DNA from: Mesorhizobium comanense
GTDB lineage: Bacteria > Pseudomonadota > Alphaproteobacteria > Rhizobiales > Rhizobiaceae
Direction of reading: 5' to 3'
DNA length: 64,000 nt
Assembly (NCBI RefSeq): GCF_005503535.1
Contig: NZ_SCNN01000012.1
Span: 1-64,000, forward strand
Part shown: in pieces, positions 51,826 through 60,829 of the stretch
Layout: the number at the start of each line of letters is the position of its first letter
Position numbering within the stretch: position 1 is the stretch's first letter
Position numbers and translations under genes: made by a program
Notes under the pieces: model-generated
Seen by the model: only the letters and a program-made list of their open reading frames with translations
Told to the model about the DNA's origin: nothing
Databases searched by the model: none

Positions 51826-53211
51826 ATGTCCGCAATTTCCCCCGTCCTCGACCGTCTCGACAAGAATCTCGACCAGAGCCTGGAACGGCTGTTTGGTCTG
51901 CTCAGCATCAAGTCGATCTCCACCGATCCGGCCTATGCCGCCGATTGCCGCAAGGTGGCGGAGTGGTTGGTGGCGGAACTCAAGCTGATCGGCTTCGACG
52001 CCAGCGTGCGCGACACGCCCGGACATCCGATGGTGGTCGCGCATCACGAAGGTCCGGCGGGCGCGCCGCATGTGCTGTTCTACGGCCATTACGACGTGCA
52101 GCCGGTCGATCCGATCGAATTGTGGGAGAACGATCCCTTCGCGCCCGCGCTCAAGGAAGTCGGCCCCGACCACAAGGTCATCACCGGACGCGGCTCGGCC
52201 GACGACAAGGGCCAGCTGATGACCTTCGTCGAGGCTTGCCGGGCCTGGAAGCAGGTGCATGGCAACCTGCCGTGCCGGATCACCATCCTATTCGAGGGCG
52301 AGGAGGAATCCGGTTCGCCATCGCTGAAGCCGTTCCTCGAGGCCAATGCCGAGGAGCTCAAGGCCGATTTCGCGCTGGTCTGCGATACCAGCATGTGGGA
52401 CCGCGACACGCCGTCCATCTGCGTGGGACTGCGCGGGCTGGTCGGCGAAGAGATCACGGTCAAAGCCGCTGACCGCGACCTGCATTCGGGCCTCTATGGC
52501 GGGGCGGCGGCCAATCCGATCCGCATCCTGGCGAGGGTCCTGGCCGACATTCACGACAAGGACGGCCATATCACCGTCCCCGGTTTCTACGACGGCGTCG
52601 AGGAAACGCCCACCCAGGTGCTGAAATCCTGGGAGACGCTCGGCGAGACCGCCGAGACCTTCCTCGGGCCCGTCGGCCTGTCGATCCCGTCGGGCGAGAA
52701 GGGCCGTTCGGTGCTGGAGCTGACCTGGGCCCGGCCGACGGCCGAGTTCAACGGCATCATCGGTGGCTATACCGGCAAGGGCTTCAAGACGGTGATCGCC
52801 GCGGAGGCGTCGGCGAAGGTCTCGTTCCGCCTCGTCCACAAGCGGGATCCGAAGAAGATCCGCGCGGCCTTCCGCAAGTTCGTCGAGGAGCGCATTCCGG
52901 CCGATTGCTCGGTCGAATTCCACGCCCATGGCGGCTCGCCGGCCATCCAGCTTTCCTACGACTCGCCGTTCCTGGCCAAGGCGAAGACCGCCCTGTCGGA
53001 CGAATGGCCCAAGCCCGCGGTGACGACCGGCAGCGGCGGTTCGATCCCGGTGGTTGGCGATTTCCAGACCTATCTCGGCATGGAATCGCTGCTGGTCGGG
53101 TTCGGTCTGGATGACGACCGCATCCATTCGCCGAACGAAAAGTATGAGCTCAGCTCCTTCCACAAGGGCCAGCGCTCCTGGGCACGGATCCTCGACGCAC
53201 TGACCCGTTGA
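51826..53211 (+). CDS. M20 family metallopeptidase (dipeptidase-like)
   Basis: Zinc-dependent aminoacylpeptidase-type enzyme of 461 residues. The metal-site segments are present in order: FYGHYDVQPVDP (His and Asp), GRGSADDKGQLMTF, LFEGEEESGSPSL (Glu pair) and VCDTSMWDRDTP, followed by a dimerisation domain and a late His. The pattern fits carnosinase/CPG2-type dipeptidases. The ATG at 51826 is chosen; the open frame upstream runs through the small RNA region. Substrate unknown, probably peptides or acyl-amino acids. Confidence 0.92.
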   Translation: MSAISPVLDRLDKNLDQSLERLFGLLSIKSISTDPAYAADCRKVAEWLVAELKLIGFDASVRDTPGHPMVVAHHEGPAGAPHVLFYGHYDVQPVDPIELWENDPFAPALKEVGPDHKVITGRGSADDKGQLMTFVEACRAWKQVHGNLPCRITILFEGEEESGSPSLKPFLEANAEELKADFALVCDTSMWDRDTPSICVGLRGLVGEEITVKAADRDLHSGLYGGAAANPIRILARVLADIHDKDGHITVPGFYDGVEETPTQVLKSWETLGETAETFLGPVGLSIPSGEKGRSVLELTWARPTAEFNGIIGGYTGKGFKTVIAAEASAKVSFRLVHKRDPKKIRAAFRKFVEERIPADCSVEFHAHGGSPAIQLSYDSPFLAKAKTALSDEWPKPAVTTGSGGSIPVVGDFQTYLGMESLLVGFGLDDDRIHSPNEKYELSSFHKGQRSWARILDALTR

Positions 53212-53288
53212 GCGCGGAAAACGAGTTTTCCTGTTGATTTTTCACCGGATCGCGGCGAGGACGGTTTACGCCGCGACCGGAGAAGACA

Positions 53289-53909
53289 ATGCCCGACATC
53301 CGTTTCCACAAGAATGACCTGCCCGATCTCTCGCACTACAATGTCGATGCGGTCGCCATCGACACCGAGACGCTGGGGCTCAATCCGCATCGCGACCGAC
53401 TCTGCGTCGTGCAGATTTCGCCCGGCGACGGCACCGCCGACGTCATTCAGATCGCGCCGGGCCAGAAGAAGGCGCCGAATCTCGTCAGCCTGCTGAGGAA
53501 CCGCGGCATAACCAAGCTGTTCCATTATGGGCGCTTCGATCTCGCGGTGCTCTACAACGCCTTCGGCGTGATGCCCGAGCCGGTGTTCTGCACCAAGATC
53601 GCCTCGCGGCTGACGCGCACCTATACCGACCGCCATGGGCTGAAGGACATCTGCTTCGAGCTTCTCGGCGTCGGCCTGTCCAAGGCGCAGCAATCTTCGG
53701 ACTGGGCAGCTGAAACATTGTCGCCCGAACAACTCGAATACGCCGCTTCCGATGTTCTTTATCTGCACCGGTTGCGTGAAGTGCTGGCGGGGCGGCTGGC
53801 ACGCGATGGCCGCGCGAAGGAAGCCGATGCCTGCTTCCGCTTCCTGCCGACGCGGGCCAAGCTTGACCTGATGGGCTGGGACGAAGAGGATATCTTCGCC
53901 CATAGCTGA
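53289..53909 (+). CDS. RNase D-type 3'-5' exonuclease, catalytic domain only
   Basis: A 206-residue DEDDy exonuclease: motif I AIDTETLGL, motif II LFHYGRFDLAVL and motif III YAASDVLYL (Tyr and Asp) are all present. It lacks the C-terminal HRDC domains of full-length RNase D (about 375 residues in E. coli); such short forms are common in alphaproteobacteria. It probably trims RNA 3' ends. GGAGAAG precedes the ATG. Confidence 0.92.
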   Translation: MPDIRFHKNDLPDLSHYNVDAVAIDTETLGLNPHRDRLCVVQISPGDGTADVIQIAPGQKKAPNLVSLLRNRGITKLFHYGRFDLAVLYNAFGVMPEPVFCTKIASRLTRTYTDRHGLKDICFELLGVGLSKAQQSSDWAAETLSPEQLEYAASDVLYLHRLREVLAGRLARDGRAKEADACFRFLPTRAKLDLMGWDEEDIFAHS

Positions 53910-53997
53910 CGACCCCCGCGCCGACGCGCGCCGTCGGGGCCGGTCTGGAACCAGATAGCGCGAGCCGCGTTTCTGTCGGCTCGAACAGGGGGATGAG

Positions 53998-54201
53998 ATG
54001 GCGGACAGAAAGCCGATATCGACCGCGCCGACCGACGGTTCCAAGGTTACCGTCACCTGGAAGGACAGCGACGGGGTGCTCAACGAGTCCATCGCGCAGT
54101 ACCGCGACGACGGCTGGTGGGTCTACACCGACAGCCATACGCAAAAGAAGGTCGAGCCGACCAGCTGGCGGCCCGCCGCCAGCGACGATGACGACCAGTG
54201 A
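53998..54201 (+). CDS. Small hypothetical protein
   Basis: A 67-residue soluble protein (MADRKPISTAPTDGSKVTVT) with a Trp-rich middle (DDGWWVYTDSHT) and an acidic C-terminus (ASDDDDQ). GGGGGATGAG precedes the start. No family recognised beyond a resemblance to short rhizobial conserved proteins. It lies between the exonuclease gene and small membrane-protein genes. Confidence 0.7.
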   Translation: MADRKPISTAPTDGSKVTVTWKDSDGVLNESIAQYRDDGWWVYTDSHTQKKVEPTSWRPAASDDDDQ

Positions 54202-54311
54202 GTGCGCCGCTGGCGATGGCGGCTGCTTTCGAATAGCCTGAAGCCGTTGATATCGGGGCCGATTCGGAGCCTTCCGCTCCGTGCTCGCCCTCTTGCTCGG
54301 AGGAAATCGCT

Positions 54312-54566
54312 ATGGGTGTCGAAAGTCTTCTCGTCTTCATCATCATCGGTGCCATTGCCGGCTGGCTCGCCGGCCTGATCGTCTCGGGCTTCGGTTTCGG
54401 CCTGATCGGCAACATCATCGTCGGCATCGTCGGCGCGTTCATCGCCGGCTGGCTGTTCCCGCGGATCGGATTTTCGATCGGCGGCGGCATCCTCGCCTCC
54501 ATCATCCACGCCACGATCGGCGCCATCATCCTCCTGGTGCTGGTCAAGGTGCTGAAGCGAGCATAG
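54312..54566 (+). CDS. GlsB/YeaQ/YmgE-family small membrane protein
   Basis: An 84-residue, very hydrophobic protein with three membrane segments and the Gly-rich family pattern (IIIGAIAGWLAGLIVSGFGF, GIVGAFIAGWLF). Family members are called transglycosylase-associated and respond to envelope stress, but their activity is not established. GGAGG lies before the ATG. Confidence 0.92.
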   Translation: MGVESLLVFIIIGAIAGWLAGLIVSGFGFGLIGNIIVGIVGAFIAGWLFPRIGFSIGGGILASIIHATIGAIILLVLVKVLKRA

Positions 54567-54590
54567 GGCTCCGACAATCAAGGGCGCGCC

Positions 54591-54737
54591 ATGAAACAGA
54601 ATACGCTCTATCTCGTCATTGGCGCGCTCGTCGTCGTGGTCATCGCGCTCGGCGTCTATGTCTACCACGAGCAGACCAAGCCGAAGGGCGTCGAACTAAA
54701 GATCGACGACAAGGGCATTTCGATCCAGCAGAACTGA
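54591..54737 (+). CDS. Small single-span membrane protein
   Basis: A 48-residue protein (MKQNTLYLVIGALVVVVIAL) with one membrane helix and a short charged C-terminal part (ELKIDDKGISIQQN) predicted outside the cytoplasm. It lies 24 bases after the GlsB-like gene and may be co-transcribed. The frame is open only over this short length, but the composition and position support a real gene. Function unknown. Confidence 0.65.
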   Translation: MKQNTLYLVIGALVVVVIALGVYVYHEQTKPKGVELKIDDKGISIQQN

Positions 54738-54770
54738 CCCCGCGACCGAGCGGGGATGCAGGAGCGCGAC

Positions 54771-55685
54771 ATGGGGGCTGGCGACGCGCCGCAGGGCGGT
54801 GAAGAGCCCAAGATCAGTGTTGCCGAGTGGGAAAGGCTGAACAGGCCGCCGAGACGCGAGGCCTGGCTGCGTTATGTCTGGCGCACGTTCCGCTTCCTCA
54901 GGACCGCCGCGCCGGTCAGTGAGTTGCATGGGCAACAGCGGGCCTTCGGCGACGCCGTCATCGCCAGCGTGGCCTTCAACCGGCCAGACGTCATTGAATG
55001 GCAGATCCATCTCGTGCGCCGGTATCTGGCCGAGCACCAGAGCTACATCGTCTTCGACAACTCCAAGAAGGAGGAGGCGAGGACGGCGATCCGCGACCTC
55101 TGCCGCCGCCTGGAAGTGCCCTATGTCGCGTTGCCGAGAAACAGGCTCGTCGTCAGCAGGTCGCACGGCCAGGCGCTGAACTGGATCGTGCGTAATTTCG
55201 TCACCGGTTTTGGCCCGAAACTCTTCGGCTTCATCGACCACGATATCTTTCCCACGCAACCGTTCTCGATCCGCGAAAGGCTGGGGGGCAGGCTTGCCTA
55301 TGGCAGCCTGCGGGACGACACGCCGACGCCGGGCGGCTGGTTCCTGTGGCCCGCCTTCTGCTTCTTCGACGGAAGCCTGTTGCGGCAACGCCTGGATTTC
55401 GCCCCGAGCTACAGGTTCCATATGGATTCCGGCGGCGGCAACTGGCCGCTGCTCTACCGGTCGATCGACCCGGCACAGGTCAGGTTCACCGAAAACAAAT
55501 TGCTGGCCTTCGGAGATGGAAAAAATCCGCATGAGGATCATTTCATGTCGGTCGACGGCTGGCTGCATGTGACGAACGCATCGAACTGGCGAAAGCAGCC
55601 GGCCGACAGGCGCGAGTATCTCGCCGCCTTGCTGCGGCAGGCCGGCGGCCCCGACCAGCCTGACGTGAAGTTCGAACCGATCTGA
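54771..55685 (+). CDS. Hypothetical protein, possibly a GT-A-type glycosyltransferase
   Basis: A 304-residue soluble protein. A segment LFGFIDHDIFPTQPFS offers a DxD-like acidic motif, and the order of strand-like regions (SYIVFDNS, VPYVALPRN, later HEDHFMSVDGW) is reminiscent of GT-A nucleotide-sugar transferases, but no full family match is recognised. The ATG at 54771 has AGGAG seven bases upstream and is preferred to an ATG at 54756. It follows the small membrane genes by 33 bases. Confidence 0.6.
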   Translation: MGAGDAPQGGEEPKISVAEWERLNRPPRREAWLRYVWRTFRFLRTAAPVSELHGQQRAFGDAVIASVAFNRPDVIEWQIHLVRRYLAEHQSYIVFDNSKKEEARTAIRDLCRRLEVPYVALPRNRLVVSRSHGQALNWIVRNFVTGFGPKLFGFIDHDIFPTQPFSIRERLGGRLAYGSLRDDTPTPGGWFLWPAFCFFDGSLLRQRLDFAPSYRFHMDSGGGNWPLLYRSIDPAQVRFTENKLLAFGDGKNPHEDHFMSVDGWLHVTNASNWRKQPADRREYLAALLRQAGGPDQPDVKFEPI

Positions 55686-55767
55686 AGCAAGGTCGGGGCG
55701 GAGCAGCCCTCCGATCGGCTTGACCACGAAGGTGTCTTGGGGCTTAGTCGCGACCTCAAGGCGGGGC

Positions 55768-56841
55768 ATGCACTTTTCAATGGGCTGGGACGGCGGGACA
55801 ACTCCCGATCCGTATGATCATTCGGTTCCCGGGGGCGGAGAACCGATGATCGCGCGGATCGACTTCAAGGCGAGCGAGGCAGTGCGGGCGGCGCTTTCGG
55901 CGATCGGGCGTACCGAGGATTTGCGCTTTTCGCCCGACAATCGTCTGCTGGTGATTGCCGGCTATGCACGCAAGCGCCTGCTGGTGCTGCGCGTCGACAT
56001 CGAGGCTGGAGGTCCCTCCGTCGCGGTCCGCGACTTCATGGAGCTGACATCGGGCGATATGGGCGAAATCCACGGCCTGGATTTCATCGACGACCGCACG
56101 CTGGTGGTCGGCAACCGCGACGGCCACGTCGTGATCTTTGCCTTGCCAGCCGAAGAGCCGACCGGCCAGAGCCACGAGATATCAGCCATCCGTCGGGTGA
56201 AGGGCAAGGGGCTCTGCAGACTGAATTCGCCGGGCTCCCTTGCCGTCAAGGCCGAACCGCATGGCCGCGTCAGCCTGCTGGTCTGCAACAATTACACCCA
56301 CATGGTCACCAGGCACGTGGTGAACCGTTGGCTTGGCTATCGGACGACGAGCAACCGTCGGCTGCTGGCGCGCGGTCTTGATATACCCGACGGCATCACT
56401 CTTAGTCATGACGGGCGGTGGATCGCGATCAGCAGCCATGGCACCCAGGACGTCAAGCTCTATCGGATTTCCCCATCGCTGGGCCCCGAAACCGAACCCG
56501 CCGGCGTTCTGACCGACGCCGGCTACCCGCATGGCGTGCGCTTCACCGCTGACGACCGGCACATCCTTGTCGCCGATGCCGGCAGCCGGGTGGTGAATGT
56601 CTATGCCGGCGATGGCGGCTGGAGCGGACGCCGCGCGCCGGTGCGCTCGCCCGAGGTCATCGACGAGGAAGCCTTCCTGCGCGGCAGGGCGAACGTCGAG
56701 GAAGGAGGGCCGAAGGGTCTCGACATCGACCGGTCGAACAACGTGGTCGCCATCACCTGCGAGGAGCAGACGCTGGCGTTTTTCTCCCTGGCATCGATGA
56801 TCGGCTCGGCGAGCGCCTCCTCCTCCTGGCCATCTCTCTGA
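55768..56841 (+). CDS. Hypothetical beta-propeller protein
   Basis: About 357 residues without an export signal. Repeated strand blocks such as EDLRFSPDNRLLVIAGYAR, HGLDFIDDRTLVVGNRDGHV, DGITLSHDGRWIAISSHGTQ and HGVRFTADDRHILVADAG are typical of six- or seven-bladed propellers of the lactonase/YVTN type. No catalytic residues are evident. The start is uncertain: 55768, 55780 or 55846 (MIARIDFKAS, with GGAG upstream) are possible. It lies after the possible glycosyltransferase gene with an 82-base gap. Confidence 0.65.
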   Translation: MHFSMGWDGGTTPDPYDHSVPGGGEPMIARIDFKASEAVRAALSAIGRTEDLRFSPDNRLLVIAGYARKRLLVLRVDIEAGGPSVAVRDFMELTSGDMGEIHGLDFIDDRTLVVGNRDGHVVIFALPAEEPTGQSHEISAIRRVKGKGLCRLNSPGSLAVKAEPHGRVSLLVCNNYTHMVTRHVVNRWLGYRTTSNRRLLARGLDIPDGITLSHDGRWIAISSHGTQDVKLYRISPSLGPETEPAGVLTDAGYPHGVRFTADDRHILVADAGSRVVNVYAGDGGWSGRRAPVRSPEVIDEEAFLRGRANVEEGGPKGLDIDRSNNVVAITCEEQTLAFFSLASMIGSASASSSWPSL

Positions 56842-56982
56842 TCGGCGGCAACGCCGCTTCGCTCGGGTTCAATGGGCCGAAGGCGGAACTCAACCCGAAG
56901 TGCGTTAAATTCGCGAGAGGCGCTTAACTTTAAGAATAGAAGATTGTGCGATGCATGGCGCATAACCCGTAGGGTACCGACG

Positions 56983-57366
56983 ATGCGCACATCTGCAGCC
57001 TTGGTCATAGCACCGCTCCCGGCGATGCTCATGTCGACGGTTTTCCTGCATCAGCACAGGCCCCAGTATGGTCTTCTGGCCGCCTTCGTATGGCTGATGC
57101 TCATCGCATATGCTTGGGAATTGGTCATAATCCTGCCAGGCCATCTGCTGCTTTCGCGAGCGAGGAACGGATCTCTGATCGACTACCTGCTACTTGGGTT
57201 TCTAGGGTTCGCGCTGCCCATGCTGGCGTTCATGATCTACAAATCACCGAGCATAGTTGGGCGAGAGATCATCGTGGCAAGCTACTGGGGAATCCTCGGC
57301 GCAAGCGCCACTTGGCTGTTCTGGCTTCTGAGGAAACCCCTCAGCACGCGCTCGGTTGTCAGTTAA
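56983..57366 (+). CDS. Hypothetical four-span membrane protein
   Basis: A 127-residue protein from the ATG at 56983 with four predicted membrane segments (for example LLAAFVWLMLIAYAWELVII and YLLLGFLGFALPMLAFMIY). No family is recognised. The codon usage and AT content here are less GC-rich than the neighbouring genes, which could mark a more recently acquired or relaxed gene. Its longer in-frame upstream extension has no ribosome site. Confidence 0.55.
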   Translation: MRTSAALVIAPLPAMLMSTVFLHQHRPQYGLLAAFVWLMLIAYAWELVIILPGHLLLSRARNGSLIDYLLLGFLGFALPMLAFMIYKSPSIVGREIIVASYWGILGASATWLFWLLRKPLSTRSVVS

Positions 57367-57680
57367 CTCAAAGACCTTCCCACCTTCACGTCGCAGCAAG
57401 CCCGCTGCCGTCCGCGGGCCGCGCCCACAGACGGTGGATGAGCAGCTCCGGGCCAGGAGTTCGGTCCTTCGCTGACGATGCGCTTCCTGGAGGCGGCAGG
57501 TTGGCTCCACAGACACCAGAATGAAGAGAGCCGAAGCAGACCGGTAACGGCGACTGGGCGGAAGAGACAAGCGCTTGATTAAACAGCACTTCAATTTTTT
57601 CCCACTTAACCCGCCCTTAAATCGCCGCATCTAGTCTTCAACCGGAACGCCATTGGCACCGGGGATAGCAAGCGCAGCGC
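57367..57680. other. Intergenic region upstream of the penicillin-binding protein gene
   Basis: About 314 bases. Several short frames cross it but none shows a ribosome site or family pattern. An AT-rich stretch near 57575-57605 may hold the promoter of the penicillin-binding protein gene. No clear repeat or RNA structure was seen. Confidence 0.45.
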
Positions 57681-59966
57681 ATGGCGAACCGCAGAGACAG
57701 CCGCATCGAGCCCAGTTTTGACGGACCGCCAAAGGCGCGATCCCAGACGGGTCTTTCGGTGAGCGAGGAGGACCGCGTCGTGCCGAGCAACCGCAAAGCC
57801 TCCGCCAAACGCAAGCCGTCCAAGACCAAATCCTCGCGCGGCGGTCGCGGCAGAAGCCGGCGCGGCCTTTTCGGCGTGCTTGGCCGGCTGTTCTACTGGT
57901 GTTTCGTGCTTGCCATCTGGGGCGGCATCGCGGTGGCGGGCGTGGTGATCTACTACGGTGCCAAGATGCCGGCGGCCACCACCTGGTCGATCCCAGATCG
58001 TGCGCCCAACATCAAGATCGTCTCGGCCGATGGGCAATTGATCGCCAACAGGGGCATGAGCGGCGGCGAGGCGGTCGGCCTGCATGAAATGTCGCCCTAT
58101 ATCCCCGAGGCGGTGATCGCCATCGAGGATCGCCGTTTCTACTCGCATTTCGGTGTCGATCCGATCGGCCTGTCGCGCGCGATGGTCACCAACCTGCTCG
58201 GCGGGCACTTCTCGCAGGGTGGTTCGACGCTGACCCAGCAATTGGCCAAGAACCTGTTCCTGACGCCGGACCGCACTCTGGAGCGCAAGGTGCAGGAAGT
58301 GCTGCTGTCGCTTTGGCTGGAGCACAAGCACACCAAGGACCAGATCCTCGAAATGTACCTCAACCGGGTCTATTTCGGCTCCGGCGCCTATGGCGTGGAG
58401 GCTGCCTCGCGGCGCTATTTCGGCAAGAGCGCGCGTGACGTCACCCTGTCGGAGGCAGCCCTGCTTGCCGGCCTTTTGAAAGCGCCGTCGCGGCTGTCGC
58501 CGGCGCGCGATCCCAAGGCGGCCGAGGAGCGCTCGCAACTGGTGCTCGCCGCCATGCGCGAGGAAGGCAAGATCAGCGAGAAGGAGCTGAAGACGGCGCT
58601 CAGCGCGCCGGCGACGCGCTCCCCATCCTACTGGACCGGCTCGGAAAACTATGTCGCCGACACCATCATGGAAGAACTGCCGGACCTGATCGGCGATGTT
58701 CGCGGCGATATCGTCATCGACTCGACCGTCGACCTGACGCTGCAGAAGCTCGCCGAACAGTCGATCCGCAAACTGATCGACGACAGCGGCAAGAAGCTCA
58801 ATGTGACCCAGGGCGCGCTGGTTTCGATCGACGATTCGGGCGCGGTGCGCGCCATGGTCGGCGGCTATGATTATTCGACCAGCCAGTTCGACCGCGCCTC
58901 GGAGGCGCGCCGCCAGCCGGGTTCGGCGTTCAAGCCGTTCGTCTACATGGCGGCGCTGGAGGCCGGCCGCACGCCCGACAGCATCCGCAACGACGCGCCG
59001 ATCAAGATCGGCAACTGGACCCCCGACAATTACGGCGGCAAATATTTCGGCAAGGTGACGCTGGCGACGGCACTGGCCAAGTCGCTGAATTCGGTCGCCG
59101 CCCAGCTGACCATGGAAGTCGGCCCCAACGCCGTGGTCGAGGCGGCGCACCGCATGGGCATCCAGTCCGACCTGCAAGCCAACACCTCGATCGCGCTTGG
59201 CACGTCGGAGGTGACGCCGCTGGAGCTGACCTCGGCTTACGTGCCTTTCGCCAATGGCGGGTACAAGCCCGACATCCATTTCATCCGCCGCATCACGGGT
59301 GCGGACGGCAAGGTGCTTTACGACAGCGGTGGCAGCGGCAGCGCGCCGCGCGTGATCAAGCCCGAGATTGTCGGCATGATGAATTCGATGATGACCGGCA
59401 CGGTCGAGGTCGGCACCGCCAAGAAGGCGGCCTTCGCCTGGCCTTCGGCCGGCAAGACCGGCACCAGCCAGAATTCGCGCGACGCCTGGTTCGTCGGCTA
59501 TACCGCCAACCTCACCACAGGCGTGTGGTTCGGCAATGACGACGGCACACCGATGAAGAAGGTCACCGGCGGCGCGCTGCCGGCACAGGCCTGGCACGAA
59601 TTCATGGTCGCAGCCCATGAGGGCGTGCCGGTGCGGCCGTTGCCTGGCACATGGAAGTCGACGCCGCCAGATACGATCGTGCCCGACGATATCCCCTCGG
59701 TGGACAACAACCAGCAGGCGCCGGTACCGTCGGTGGCGGTGGGCCAGCAGCAACCGCAGGCAACGCAGACGTCCAACCCCGCGCCGCAGCCAGCGGCGCC
59801 GGTCCGCCCGGCACGGCCGGCCCAGACTGTGGATGCCAACGGCTTCAACATGCCGGCGGATGACGGCACCACCGCCTCGGTCGGGCATCCGGTGCCCCCG
59901 GGCAATGTCGGCGGCCCCATGAAGAAGCGGCAGACCTCGATCCTCGATATTCTGGGCGGCGGCTGA
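57681..59966 (+). CDS. Class A penicillin-binding protein (PBP1 type)
   Basis: Bifunctional peptidoglycan synthase of 761 residues. A basic cytoplasmic tail (about 1-62) precedes one membrane anchor (about 68-92, CFVLAIWGGIAVAGVVIYYG). The GT51 glycosyltransferase has the catalytic EDRRFYSHFGVDP and GGSTLTQQLAKNLFL; the transpeptidase has the active Ser in PGSAFKPF, the SLNS motif and KTGTS. The C-terminus is Pro/Gln-rich (about 680-740), probably a flexible periplasmic tail. It inserts and crosslinks new peptidoglycan. Confidence 0.95.
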   Translation: MANRRDSRIEPSFDGPPKARSQTGLSVSEEDRVVPSNRKASAKRKPSKTKSSRGGRGRSRRGLFGVLGRLFYWCFVLAIWGGIAVAGVVIYYGAKMPAATTWSIPDRAPNIKIVSADGQLIANRGMSGGEAVGLHEMSPYIPEAVIAIEDRRFYSHFGVDPIGLSRAMVTNLLGGHFSQGGSTLTQQLAKNLFLTPDRTLERKVQEVLLSLWLEHKHTKDQILEMYLNRVYFGSGAYGVEAASRRYFGKSARDVTLSEAALLAGLLKAPSRLSPARDPKAAEERSQLVLAAMREEGKISEKELKTALSAPATRSPSYWTGSENYVADTIMEELPDLIGDVRGDIVIDSTVDLTLQKLAEQSIRKLIDDSGKKLNVTQGALVSIDDSGAVRAMVGGYDYSTSQFDRASEARRQPGSAFKPFVYMAALEAGRTPDSIRNDAPIKIGNWTPDNYGGKYFGKVTLATALAKSLNSVAAQLTMEVGPNAVVEAAHRMGIQSDLQANTSIALGTSEVTPLELTSAYVPFANGGYKPDIHFIRRITGADGKVLYDSGGSGSAPRVIKPEIVGMMNSMMTGTVEVGTAKKAAFAWPSAGKTGTSQNSRDAWFVGYTANLTTGVWFGNDDGTPMKKVTGGALPAQAWHEFMVAAHEGVPVRPLPGTWKSTPPDTIVPDDIPSVDNNQQAPVPSVAVGQQQPQATQTSNPAPQPAAPVRPARPAQTVDANGFNMPADDGTTASVGHPVPPGNVGGPMKKRQTSILDILGGG

Positions 59967-60047
59967 GGAGCCTGTCGTCCAGCGGCGTCAATCCGCCTCT
60001 CGCCAGCGCCGCGGTGTTCGGCTACACCTCCGGCCGGAGACCGCGAC

Positions 60048-60800
60048 ATGGCTGAACCAGACACCAGAAAAACCATCGTGCTGACCGGCGCCAGCCGGGG
60101 CATCGGCCATGCCACGGTCAAGCGCTTTTCGCGCGAAGGCTGGCGCGTCATCACCTGCTCCCGCCAGGCCTTTGCCGAGGATTGCCCGTGGCCCGCCGGA
60201 CCGGAAGACCATATCAAGGTCGATCTCGCCGATCAGGAGGATGTCGGCATCGCGGTGTCGGAAATCCGCCACCGGCTGGAGGCGCATGGCGGCCATCTCC
60301 ATGCGCTCGTCAACAATGCCGGCATTTCGCCCAAGCTCAAGGACGGCAATGGCCGCATGAATTCGATCGACACGCCGATGCATGTCTGGCGCGACGTGTT
60401 CCAGGTCAATTTCTTCGCGCCGATCATGCTGGCACGAGGCCTGTTCAAGGAGCTGGCGGCGGCGAAGGGCTCGATCGTCAACGTCACCTCGATCGCCGGC
60501 ACGAGGGTGCATCCCTTCGCCGGCACGGCCTATGCGACTTCCAAGGCGGCGCTCGGCTCGCTGACACGCGAGATGGCGCATGATTTCGGCCCGCACGGCA
60601 TCCGCGTCAACGCGATCGCGCCGGGCGAGATCGACACCGCGATCCTGTCGCCCGGTACGGACAAGATCGTCGAAACGATCCCGCTGAGGAGGCTGGGCAC
60701 CACGGCCGAGGTCGCCGACATCATCTATTTCCTGTGTTCGCCGCAGTCGTCCTACGTGTCCGGCTCGGAAATCCACATCAATGGCGGCCAGCACGTCTGA
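60048..60800 (+). CDS. Short-chain dehydrogenase/reductase
   Basis: NAD(P)-dependent SDR of 250 residues. It has the TGASRGIGHAT cofactor motif, NNAGISPK, catalytic Ser (NVTSIAG) and YATSK, and a C-terminal YVSGSEIHINGGQ. GGAG lies before the ATG. It follows the penicillin-binding protein gene by 81 bases but shows no functional link. Substrate unknown. Confidence 0.93.
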   Translation: MAEPDTRKTIVLTGASRGIGHATVKRFSREGWRVITCSRQAFAEDCPWPAGPEDHIKVDLADQEDVGIAVSEIRHRLEAHGGHLHALVNNAGISPKLKDGNGRMNSIDTPMHVWRDVFQVNFFAPIMLARGLFKELAAAKGSIVNVTSIAGTRVHPFAGTAYATSKAALGSLTREMAHDFGPHGIRVNAIAPGEIDTAILSPGTDKIVETIPLRRLGTTAEVADIIYFLCSPQSSYVSGSEIHINGGQHV

Positions 60801-60829
60801 GCCGGCCGGGCTCAGCTTGAGGACACGCT

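Noticed and set aside
57606..59888. Open frame of 760 codons on the minus strand opposite the penicillin-binding protein gene
   Set aside because: Low-complexity Arg/His/Ala/Asp translation opposite a gene with complete GT51 and transpeptidase motifs; a shadow frame.
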